The notes under the pieces: model-generated
What the model saw: only the letters and a program-made list of their open reading frames with translations
What the model was told of the DNA's origin: nothing
Databases searched by the model: none
Translations under genes and position numbers: made by a program
Part shown: piece after piece, positions 56,276 through 64,000 of the stretch
How the letters are laid out: each line of letters starts with the position of its first letter
How positions within the stretch are numbered: the stretch's first letter is position 1
Source of the DNA: Planktothricoides raciborskii GIHE-MW2
Lineage (GTDB): Bacteria > Cyanobacteriota > Cyanobacteriia > Cyanobacteriales > Laspinemataceae
Reading direction: 5' to 3'
Assembly (NCBI RefSeq): GCF_040564635.1
Contig: NZ_CP159837.1
Span: forward strand, 6,249,001 to 6,313,000
DNA length: 64,000 nt

Positions 56276-57691
56276 ATGTTGAATTTGACTCAGGTTCGGT
56301 TCCGGTGGCTAATTGTCATCGGCTACTCAGTTCCCATTCTTTTATTGCTACTATCGACTTATTTGATTAAAGGAAGCGTTCAAAGGGCATCTCGTGCAGT
56401 GAGTGAACTCGATGCCTACAATGTCATTGAAAAACAAGGGGATGAAGTTGCTTTTACGGTAGAACACTTGCGAGTGGTGATTCGTTGTTATATGCTGGAT
56501 CCGAATGCGAAAATTTTACAGGAATTAAAACAAAATATTGAACTGTATCACAATTTAGCCGCAGCCTACCAAGCTAAGATTCAAAATTCGGAACAACAAA
56601 AAATATTTACTCAATATAAGAGCCAGGTAGATGCAGAGATCGTATTTGTAGAAACAGAATTAATTCCTTTGATGAATCAAGGAAAGTTAGCCGAATCTCG
56701 CCACAAATGGCATCAAGAATACTATGGAGAGATTCAGAATGAACTGGCAACCTTGATGGATCAGTTTCGCGAAACCGGAGAAATTAAATACGCCGATATC
56801 AAACAAGAACAAGATACCGCATTAAGTCGGATAGATCCATTGATTTTGCAAGTGACTGCCGCCTCGGTAATCGTGGGGATCGCCACAGGTTTTTTGATTA
56901 TTTCTGTTTTGATCCAACGCTTGAATCAAGAAGCGATCGCGATCGCTTCTTCTTGTTCGCAAATTGCCGAAACTTTCACGGAACAAGACCGGACTGCTAG
57001 TGAACAAGCTTCGTCCGTTAATGAAACAACAATTAGTATTGAACAGTTGCGGCGATCCGCAGAAAAATCCGCTTTGCAAGCCGAATCTGCCGCCGTGGGT
57101 GCGCGTCAGATATTACACTTGGCCAGCGGCGATCGGGAACATTCGGAACATGGCAACGGAACCGTTTGTTTACAAAAAGCTTCAGAAGAAATTGCGGACA
57201 AAGTGCAGTCTTTGAGTGAAGAACTCAATCAAATTTATCGCATTACTAATGTAGTGACGGAATTAGCCAGTCAAACGAATATGCTGGCACTCAATGCCGC
57301 AGTGGAAGCGGTTCGTTCTGGAGATCAAGGAAGAGGATTTGCCGTTTTAGCCACAGAAATTCGTAAACTTGCCGATCAAAGTCGCAAGGCTTCTGAACGA
57401 ATTAATCAGTTAATTGAGAATCTGCAAAAATCGGCTAATTCTACGGTGACTATCACAGAAAAAGGCACCCAGGCGGTAGAAAATATGGTCACGGCGATTA
57501 ATGATATTTCTGGAAATGTGCAAGAGATTGCTTCAAATGTTCAGGAGCAAGCCAGTGCCATCAATCAAATTATGATTGCCATGAATACGATTAATACAGG
57601 AGTTCAACAAACTTCTAGCAGAATTAGTCAAACGAAAATCGGAATTGAACAACTGGATAAAACGGCGCAACATTTGAAAGCCTTGGTTTAG
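56276..57691 (+). CDS. Methyl-accepting chemotaxis-type receptor
   Basis: I use ATG 56276 ([26 protein letters not shown], about 471 residues) after GAGGAAATGTT; the upstream ATG 56213 would give 21 non-native residues. Two membrane segments (about 14-30 and 205-222) frame a helical periplasmic ligand domain of the 4HB kind. The cytoplasmic rod has the MCP tip, [42 protein letters not shown], which binds CheW and CheA. I find no HAMP domain between the membrane and the rod. It likely controls phototaxis, gliding or pili; the signal is unknown. Confidence 0.92.
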   Translation: MLNLTQVRFRWLIVIGYSVPILLLLLSTYLIKGSVQRASRAVSELDAYNVIEKQGDEVAFTVEHLRVVIRCYMLDPNAKILQELKQNIELYHNLAAAYQAKIQNSEQQKIFTQYKSQVDAEIVFVETELIPLMNQGKLAESRHKWHQEYYGEIQNELATLMDQFRETGEIKYADIKQEQDTALSRIDPLILQVTAASVIVGIATGFLIISVLIQRLNQEAIAIASSCSQIAETFTEQDRTASEQASSVNETTISIEQLRRSAEKSALQAESAAVGARQILHLASGDREHSEHGNGTVCLQKASEEIADKVQSLSEELNQIYRITNVVTELASQTNMLALNAAVEAVRSGDQGRGFAVLATEIRKLADQSRKASERINQLIENLQKSANSTVTITEKGTQAVENMVTAINDISGNVQEIASNVQEQASAINQIMIAMNTINTGVQQTSSRISQTKIGIEQLDKTAQHLKALV

Positions 57692-57829
57692 ATTCGTGCT
57701 AGTTTTAGCCATTTTCCCTGGAGTTTATTACCTAACAATTCAAGTAATTCTTGTTTCAATTGTTCTAAATCCTGCGGTTCATCAATCGGGTTTCACTCAT
57801 CTTTTGGGTAGAGAACCCAGAAACCGGGT

Positions 57830-57890
57830 TTTTTTCTGGCGATCGCAGTTAACTTAGGAATCCCAACCAGAAACCCGGTTTATTATGGGT
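57830..57890. repeat. Two GAAACCGGGTTT palindromes after the receptor gene
   Basis: AGAAACCGGGTTTTTTT and AGAAACCCGGTTTATT face each other in the gap to the dehydrogenase gene and may form a two-way terminator. Confidence 0.65.
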
Positions 57891-57893
57891 AAT

Positions 57894-60800
57894 TTAGATT
57901 AACTTTAACAATGCTTGTACCGGATGCAATGGCTGCCAACCGTCAAACCGCTTTACTTGCGATCGACAAGAATATCCGGTAGCTAAAATATAGGCTTGTT
58001 TCTCTACATTTTCTGGCAATTGCCGACCCCAACTCATCTGATAAATGCCTTGAGATTCCCCATAATGTTCCGCTTCATGTCCGTAAATTCCCGCCATGCC
58101 ACAGCATCCAGTTTCTACCAGATTTAATTGTAACCCAATGGCATAAAAAATTTGTTGCCATTGTCGTTGGGAAGCTAAGACAGCGGTTTTTTCGGTGCAA
58201 TGTCCGAATAATTGATAAGACTGAAAATGGTTATTATAATGCTTAACTTTCGGTAATCGATATAATTGGCTGACTAAGAATTCTTGTAATAACTGGACAG
58301 GGAGGTTATTGTCGGTTGGGATAACTTTCTGATATTCGTCTCGATAGGTGAGGACGATGCTGGGTTCAATGCCAATTATGGGGATATTTAAACCAGCGAT
58401 TTGCTGGAAATATTGGGCATTTTTATGGGCGATCGCGCCAAATTCAGTTAAAAATCCTTTCACATGGAGAGGTTTACCACTGGGAAAAAATGGCGACACA
58501 TAAACCGTATATCCCAGTTTAGTCAAAAAGTCGTAAGTATCCAGCACCAAATCAGATTCATAGAAACTGGTAAACGCATCTTGAATTAAGATAACACTAT
58601 TTAATTTTTCACTTTCACTCAGGTTGGCTAATTTCTCTAGGTCAAACTCTGGGGCTTTTCTTGCTGCCAAACCTTGCTGAACTGTCACCGGACTAACTAC
58701 CGGGGGATCGACCATCTTTAGACTATGGCGAATTAACCAGAGACTAACAGGATTTTGGCTTAATAAATTCACCAATCCTGGGGCAAAAGATTGCCATTGT
58801 GCCAAGGTTTCAATATAACCAATGAAGTAATCTCTCAACGGTCGTAAATATCGAGTATAATAGAGAGATAAAAACTTGGCTTTCATCTCTGGAATATCCA
58901 CATGAATTGGGCATTGAGTCGCGCAAGCTTTGCAGGATAAACAACCGTGCATCCCGGCATAAACTTCATGGGAAAAGTCATAAAATTCCAGAGATTTTTG
59001 CAGGGTATTCCAGACTTTAAGTGGGAAATTTGCAGATGGGAACAGGGAACAGGTCTGGGTAGGGTAAGAGGCAATATTCCCCGTTCCCTGATAACCGAAA
59101 CCCGTTCCCTTTTTTCCGATTTCTAATTGCCGTAACCATTCCCGGAGTAAACTAGCGCGACCTTTGGGAGAATGAATGCGATCGCGTGTTTCCTTGGAGG
59201 AAGGACACATCACTTGATCCGGATGATAATTAAAACAAGCCCCATTGCCATTACACTTAAATGCCGCCTCATATTCTAACTGCAACTCCGGGGAAACTTG
59301 GCGATCAAATTCGCCCCGTAGCGGCGATTCTAGGGGGACAACTGCCGCATCACTGCCAAAAGGCGTCACAATTTTACCCGGATTTAATTGATTATATGGA
59401 TCAAAAGCTGCCTTAATTTTCCGTAAATCTTGATAAAGTTCTTCTCCAAAGAATAGGGGAGTATATTCACTTCTAAAACCCTTACCATGTTCACCCCACA
59501 TCACCCCGCCATATTTCCGCACCAAAGCCACCACTCGATCCGACAATTCTCGGATTAAAGCTGCATCTTCTGGCGCTTTCATATCCAAGGCAGGACGCAC
59601 ATGAAGACAGCCCACATCAACATGGCCATACATAGCATATTCTAGATCATATTTACTCAGTAAACTTTTAAATTCCCCGATATAATTGGCTAAATTTTCT
59701 GGTGGTACGGCAGTATCTTCAATCAAAGCAATGGGTTGACGTTTTCCCGGTTTATTCCCCAATAAACCCACCCCTTTTTTCCGCAATTCCCAAAGTTTTG
59801 TCGATTCCTGGGCATTTTTTGCCAAATAATAACCAATAGCAGGTTTTGTAGGGGCGAAGCATTCGCGCAGATAGGCATCGGTTTCTAGCGGAGATTTATC
59901 CGCGAATGCTTCGCCCTCGGTATGGTGAGGCGATTTATTTTTATCGGCTGCGATCGCTGCACAAATTGCCTCTATCTTGTCGTTAACTGCCGATTCATTT
60001 TCCCCCACAAACTCAACTAAATTAATTGCTTTGGCATCCCCAATAAAATCTTTAACCTCATCATAAATTTCATCATTTTTAGCCAATTGTAGAATCGTTT
60101 CATCAATCGTTTCAATCGCTGCGGGTTCTGCCTTTAATAAATTTTCGGCAGCGGATAACGCATCATCAAAACAGCGATAGTGAATCACTAATAACCTTTG
60201 GGCTTTGGGAATCGGGGTTAATCTTAACTTCGCTTCCGTAATTACCCCTAAAGTACCTTCTGACCCGGCTAATAGCCAGTTTAAATTAAAAGTATTTTGT
60301 TCTTTATCATAAACCTTAGCTAAATTATACCCAGTCATAAACCGAGTTATTTTCGGAAAAATATCGGCAATTAACTCTTGTTTAGCAGTCACAATATCAT
60401 CTACTTGGCGATAAATTTCACCCAGCCGTTTTGACTGTTGCTTAACCTGGGATAAATTAGGTAAATTAATAGAGTAGCTGTTGCCCACAGTTCCATCAGG
60501 CAAAACCCACTCTAATGCTAAAATATGATTACTCGTGCGACCATAAATCCGCGACCCTTTCCCACAAGCATCAGTATTAATCATGCCGCCAATAGTAGCC
60601 CGATTACTAGGGGCTAAATTCGGGGCAAAAAATACGCCAAATGGTTTTAAAGCTGCATTCAGTTGGTCTAAGACAACGCCCGGTTGTACCCGCACCCAAC
60701 CCGCTGCTACATTCACCTCTAAAATCTGGTTCATATACTTAGAACAATCAATCATAATTCCCGGAGAAAGGGATTGACCATTTGTCCCCGTCCCCCCACC

Positions 60801-61064
60801 TCTGGGAGAAAAGGTTATCTGACGATAAGCGGGTTGATTGGCTAATTGAAATAGGGTAACTAAATCAGCAGTAGTTTTAGGAAAAACGACCGCTTGAGGT
60901 AAAATTTGATAGATACTATTATCCGTTGAAGCACTTAACCGACTGGCTAATTCGCCGTGAATTTCCCCAGAAAAAGAGGTTTTTTTTAGGGCGGCTAAAA
61001 ATTCCGCATAGTCAGGTTTTAAAGTTTGATTTAAGGTTTGAGTTAGATTTAATCTGGGAATCAT
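57894..61064 (-). CDS. FAD-linked dehydrogenase fused to Fe-S/CCG domain (YdiJ/GlcD-GlcF type)
   Basis: The 1056-residue protein joins an FAD-binding PCMH domain (about 50-270, FSPRGGGTGTNGQSLSPG), the FAD-oxidase C-terminal domain (to about 560), a 4Fe-4S part with GCLSCKACATQCP (about 700) and a C-terminal Cys-rich region (GCCGMAGIYGHEAEHYG). This is the layout of E. coli YdiJ, a D-2-hydroxyacid (2-hydroxyglutarate/lactate) dehydrogenase feeding the quinone pool. Near residue 385-405 (TEGEAFADKSPLETDAYLRECFAP) an in-frame palindromic element adds extra residues. Substrate not provable. Confidence 0.92.
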   Translation of the reverse strand: MIPRLNLTQTLNQTLKPDYAEFLAALKKTSFSGEIHGELASRLSASTDNSIYQILPQAVVFPKTTADLVTLFQLANQPAYRQITFSPRGGGTGTNGQSLSPGIMIDCSKYMNQILEVNVAAGWVRVQPGVVLDQLNAALKPFGVFFAPNLAPSNRATIGGMINTDACGKGSRIYGRTSNHILALEWVLPDGTVGNSYSINLPNLSQVKQQSKRLGEIYRQVDDIVTAKQELIADIFPKITRFMTGYNLAKVYDKEQNTFNLNWLLAGSEGTLGVITEAKLRLTPIPKAQRLLVIHYRCFDDALSAAENLLKAEPAAIETIDETILQLAKNDEIYDEVKDFIGDAKAINLVEFVGENESAVNDKIEAICAAIAADKNKSPHHTEGEAFADKSPLETDAYLRECFAPTKPAIGYYLAKNAQESTKLWELRKKGVGLLGNKPGKRQPIALIEDTAVPPENLANYIGEFKSLLSKYDLEYAMYGHVDVGCLHVRPALDMKAPEDAALIRELSDRVVALVRKYGGVMWGEHGKGFRSEYTPLFFGEELYQDLRKIKAAFDPYNQLNPGKIVTPFGSDAAVVPLESPLRGEFDRQVSPELQLEYEAAFKCNGNGACFNYHPDQVMCPSSKETRDRIHSPKGRASLLREWLRQLEIGKKGTGFGYQGTGNIASYPTQTCSLFPSANFPLKVWNTLQKSLEFYDFSHEVYAGMHGCLSCKACATQCPIHVDIPEMKAKFLSLYYTRYLRPLRDYFIGYIETLAQWQSFAPGLVNLLSQNPVSLWLIRHSLKMVDPPVVSPVTVQQGLAARKAPEFDLEKLANLSESEKLNSVILIQDAFTSFYESDLVLDTYDFLTKLGYTVYVSPFFPSGKPLHVKGFLTEFGAIAHKNAQYFQQIAGLNIPIIGIEPSIVLTYRDEYQKVIPTDNNLPVQLLQEFLVSQLYRLPKVKHYNNHFQSYQLFGHCTEKTAVLASQRQWQQIFYAIGLQLNLVETGCCGMAGIYGHEAEHYGESQGIYQMSWGRQLPENVEKQAYILATGYSCRSQVKRFDGWQPLHPVQALLKLI
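59852..59916. repeat. In-frame palindromic element inside the dehydrogenase gene
   Basis: GGGCGAAGCATTCGCG pairs exactly with CGCGAATGCTTCGCCC 33 bases further. It codes about 22 residues without breaking the frame. A sister element is at 6038-6106. Confidence 0.88.
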
Positions 61065-61069
61065 AAGCG

Positions 61070-61265
61070 ACAGAAAAGAAACCGGGTTTCTGCGTTAACT
61101 TTAATATTATGGCACAACTTATCTAAAGAAATCCGGTTTCTAACCTCTCCAGGTTTAGGGGTTGCTGGTGGGGGCAAGAAACCGGGTTTCTTGCAGGGGC
61201 GAATGGCCATTCGCCCCTACTTGCTGGGTGGCAAGGGTTGACTGAAGAAACCCGGTTTCTAACCT
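61070..61265. repeat. Cluster of GAAACCGGGTTTC palindromes and a 22-base palindrome
   Basis: Copies of AAACCGGGTTTCT in both senses (61080, 61130, 61178 and 61245), the segment CTAACCTCTCCAG(G/T) twice, and GGCGAATGGCCATTCGCC (61200-61217), also found in MITE copy C. Confidence 0.85.
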
Positions 61266-62117
61266 CTCCAGTAGATAATGGCGCTAACATAGAAATATCT
61301 CTCTCTTTTTTTGGGCATTCATCCATGAATAACCCCCAGAGTTTTTCCCTTTGTAATAACGGCAGCACCAAATTAGCCCTAACCTGAAAATCCTCCAGCA
61401 TTTCTTGATGAAAATCACTCAGCCCCCGGCGTAGATATCGGCAATCACCTGCATCCGACCCTGCTGATACTGACTGGCGTACTGTCCGCCAAAGCAATTG
61501 TCGTGAACTTTGAGGGCAATCGTTGAGGGAAACGGTGGCACCACATCCTCGGAAAGGATTTCCCCATCGCTATAGTTAGAATTGGGTTCAAACCGAAAAA
61601 TTGCCACGCGATCGCATTGCAAAAGTTGCCGCACCTCACAAGCGGTGGTCTGAAAAATCGTCGGTAAATCCAGCGATCGGCGAATGCGATTAATAATAGC
61701 CGCCACCGCCTTCTCTCGTCCCACCGCTTGCTCCACCACTGAGGCTAATTTCTCTGATTCCTGGCGTAGTTCTTGCACCGACTCCATTTGCTGCACCGCA
61801 ATTCCTAACTGTAACGCAATATTTTGCGCCAATTTAATCTCTGACTCCTGCCAAGAACGGGGTTGAGAACATTGGTGAACGCAAAGCCAACTCCACGCTT
61901 TTTCCCCGGTTAAAATCGGCAATGTCAGACTCGCCTTTACCTGCAAACGCAGCAGCAGAATTTCCAAATCCCATGATGGTAATCCGGCTTCATAGATATT
62001 ATTTACCGCCCAAATTTCCCCCTGATGATAATTAGCAATTTGGGTTTTAGCCAAACCATACTGTTCGATGGTCATTCCAAAAGCTGAGGGTAAATTTGCC
62101 GCTACATCCTCACAAAT
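61265..62117 (-). pseudogene. Remnant of a multi-GAF sensor protein
   Basis: The minus-strand frame from about 62117 gives EDVAANLPSAFGMTIEQYGLAKTQIAN, then a GAF domain (EIKLAQNIALQLGIAVQQMESVQEL), a coiled-coil linker and a second GAF domain (DRVAIFRFEPNSNY, GRMQVIADIYAGG). One G is missing in the GGGGG at about 61420; the next frame continues GLSDFHQEMLEDFQVRANLVLPLLQREKLWGLF. The N-terminus and any kinase domain are absent, and the 3' end is overrun by palindromic repeats. It is probably a lost phytochrome-like or histidine kinase gene. Confidence 0.82.
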
Positions 62118-63021
62118 AAATTATCCTGGAGGACAAGCGCTTACTCTCAATGGCACTAAATGATTTTACGGCTGATTCATAGGATTTTACCTGACATTAG
62201 CCAGCCGATAAATGGCAGCTTAATCGACCTACATTTAAGCAGTCACGAAATTCGCTGTCTACGGTTTTAAAAATACTCTTTATATTCAGAAAATGTTTAA
62301 TTTTTAAAATTAACACCAATAAAATTTTTTTGATTTTTATGGCAAAATACTGTGGAATAAATACAGCGTTTATTTCTGTTGTTTTAGCATTTAATTATCG
62401 GAGTTTTTTAGGTGTTTATTTTTAAAATATTAATTAAAGTAATTAATATTTTAAAAATAAAAAAATCTGGTAGATCGCGATCAGAAAAAATAATTTTATC
62501 TAAAAGACCGGGGCAATTCATCATTGTCTTTAAGATAGATTGCGTTAGTCCTGACCTGATGGCTAGTTTCAGCATAACATTTTTAACATAATATTATCCC
62601 TGACTAAAACTTACGTCAAATTCAGAGAAAAAAACTGTGAAATCATATTTGTAATTTGTAAAAAGACGGGTTATGGCTTGTTTCAGCCTCTCTCCGGTTT
62701 TCTCTTTCCAGAGAGGCGATCGCGATCCTGTCAGAAGGCAAGGGTCGATCGGGGTTGATGACCCTTGGTTCTTGAAGCTCCTAAAGATCCTCTCTCTGTA
62801 ATCATTCAGTGATATACGGCGGGCGGATCAACCATACTGCGGGAATTTGAGGATTTATGCCAGAATTGTCTCAAGAATCAGTGATAGTGATACGGTGATA
62901 GTGATAAAATGTGAGCGACAACGGATCGAGCGGTAATTTTCCCTCAGAAAAATCATCATTATCTGAGTTGTACTATGATTGCGATCGCTGTCACTCAAAG
63001 TTACAAATTATTAACGATTTT
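62118..63021. other. AT-rich gap upstream of thyX
   Basis: About 900 bp with no supported gene. It is strongly AT-rich around 62280-62480, with a HIP1-like block (GGCGATCGCGATCC) near 62712-62726. The thyX promoter must be in the right part. Confidence 0.55.
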
Positions 63022-64000
63022 ATGGATCGATTTCGTGTAGAGGTGATTGCCAAAACCTCCAATCCTCAGCAAGTCATTTATGGGGCAATGCACCAAGATT
63101 ATTGTGAGGATTTTGTTATAGATCAACGGGATACATGGCCGTCGGAAAGCAAAAGTGGGGAGATTATTGTCAAGCGATTATTGGCAGGCGATCGCGGGCA
63201 CTTTGGGCCTGTTGAACACCCCACTATTGTCTTTAATTGCGGATATTTTCCCCATAGCGTGATGCAACAAATTAGAACTCATCGCGTGGGAATTTCTTTC
63301 GACGTGCAGTGTCTGGCGGGAAATACTGAGGTGACATTTGTTCATGCTAGTGGCAGTTTACGCAAAATCAAAATTGCGGAACTTTACGAGTTGTGGACGA
63401 ATGGAGAAAAAGCGATTCGCCAACGATTAAAACAAGGTCGAAACGGAGAAACCCCTGGAGAATATCGTCGTGATTGCAAAACCCGAATCAAAAAAATGCG
63501 GCTAAGGGTTCTGAATGAAACCACTGGTTTTTTTGATCTCGGACATATTAAGGATGTGATGGCTAAAGGGATTCAACCTGTTTATCGCCTAACTTTAGAA
63601 GATGGTAAAACCTTAGATTGTACGACCAATCACCGCTTATTTACCACATTCGGCTGGCAAACAATGGGGGAAGCGGTCGGTTTAATGACAGCCGAAGATG
63701 GTCAGGTAATCAGCATGACCAAAAATTGCTTGGTCTTATGTAATGGCATGGCAGTGGCAGGCAATAGACTTTATAGGGATAAAGAGTTTCTAGAACAGAA
63801 AAATAACAAAGAGGCGGAGTTTGCCAAACATTATCAACCAATTCTCGAACCAAAAAATTGGCAGCCTAAACCGAAATCACCAGGGAATAAACTCCGATCG
63901 CATCCAATCAAGGTAAAAAGCGTTGAATTCCTGGGGTTAGAAATGACTTATGACCTAGAAGTAGAAGGCCCTTGGCATAATTTTGTCGCCAATGGTATGG
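63022..64000 (+). CDS. thyX: Flavin-dependent thymidylate synthase with an intein (3' partial)
   Basis: From ATG 63022 the N-terminal extein (96 residues) is ThyX: MDRFRVEVIAKTSNPQQV, HFGPVEHPTIVFNCGYFPHSVMQQ and IRTHRVGISFDVQ. Then at 63310 an intein begins, CLAGNTEVTF (block A, Cys1), with block B GKTLDCTTNHRLFTTFGWQ and block F VEFLGLEMTYDLEVEGPWHNFVANGM, where the window ends. The frame has no stop to base 64000. The rest of ThyX (with the RHR motif following the insertion point) lies beyond the edge. ThyX makes dTMP with FAD and NADPH. No homing endonuclease domain fits in the short block B-F spacer. Confidence 0.93.
   Translation, partial: MDRFRVEVIAKTSNPQQVIYGAMHQDYCEDFVIDQRDTWPSESKSGEIIVKRLLAGDRGHFGPVEHPTIVFNCGYFPHSVMQQIRTHRVGISFDVQCLAGNTEVTFVHASGSLRKIKIAELYELWTNGEKAIRQRLKQGRNGETPGEYRRDCKTRIKKMRLRVLNETTGFFDLGHIKDVMAKGIQPVYRLTLEDGKTLDCTTNHRLFTTFGWQTMGEAVGLMTAEDGQVISMTKNCLVLCNGMAVAGNRLYRDKEFLEQKNNKEAEFAKHYQPILEPKNWQPKPKSPGNKLRSHPIKVKSVEFLGLEMTYDLEVEGPWHNFVANGM
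63310..64000 (+). other. ThyX intein (mini-intein, C-terminal end outside window)
   Basis: Visible part about 230 residues. The segment YRDKEFLEQKNNKEAEFAKHY in the middle looks like a leftover of a helix-turn-helix region found in cyanobacterial inteins. Splicing would remove it and join FDVQ to the following extein residue. Confidence 0.88.

Noticed and set aside
1-64000. tRNA or rRNA genes
   Set aside because: I looked for T-loop and anticodon patterns and conserved rRNA blocks by eye and found none; a covariance search could still find one.

Overview
The window is chromosomal DNA of a filamentous cyanobacterium, most likely a non-heterocystous Oscillatoriales-type organism. The evidence is the very frequent HIP1 octamer GCGATCGC, many heptanucleotide tandem repeat (STRR) arrays, and typical cyanobacterial families: kinase-WD40 and NACHT-WD40 proteins, DUF4335, XisH/XisI, MutS2 and an intein-split ThyX. 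No rRNA, tRNA or CRISPR array was seen. The species was not identified.

Layout. 1-12.3 kb: a Ser/Thr kinase-WD40 gene (5' end outside the window), a small coiled-coil protein, an OmpR-type response regulator with an altered acidic pocket, a P-loop DUF4914 protein, an ArsR-like regulator, and a large NACHT-WD40 protein with 14 near-identical repeats. 12.3-16.6 kb is an accessory zone: interspersed repeats, a decayed VapBC, a ParA-like/small ORF/PD-(D/E)XK nuclease trio carrying two lesions (one a MITE whose removal restores the frame), a PemK-type toxin-antitoxin pair and HicB copies. 16.6-23.8 kb is housekeeping: acetolactate synthase with a zinc ribbon, an unknown membrane protein and an RND efflux permease.

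24.1-34.4 kb is a second accessory zone: a decayed methyltransferase-restriction fusion gene, a broken VapBC joined to a truncated gene, and an apparently intact type I restriction-modification locus. On the minus strand this reads hsdM, xisH, xisI, hsdS, hsdR. Copies of one MITE family lie on both sides of hsdR, and the xisHI pair is translationally overlapped with hsdM. 34.4-43.5 kb is repeat-rich: a Thr-Pro repeat secreted protein, a helical-repeat outer-membrane-barrel-like protein, a possible DUF5895 protein and a degraded WD40 gene.

43.5-57.7 kb: an ammonium transporter with two NtcA-type sites upstream, an ABC permease, QueE, MutS2, DUF4335, three tandem sRNA-like units, a parvulin-like isomerase, an SPFH protein, an IS630-type transposase remnant, a 39-codon ORF with its own terminator, and a chemoreceptor-like protein. 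57.9-64 kb: a fused FAD/Fe-S dehydrogenase carrying an in-frame palindromic insertion, a decayed GAF-domain gene, and thyX interrupted by an intein that runs off the window end.

The strongest leads are the xisHI pair inside the type I locus, the NACHT-WD40 protein with a repeat-shuffled sensor, the disrupted ParA/nuclease trio, the three sRNA-like units at 51.6-52.1 kb, and the MITE families. All statements come from reading the sequence; no database search was run.
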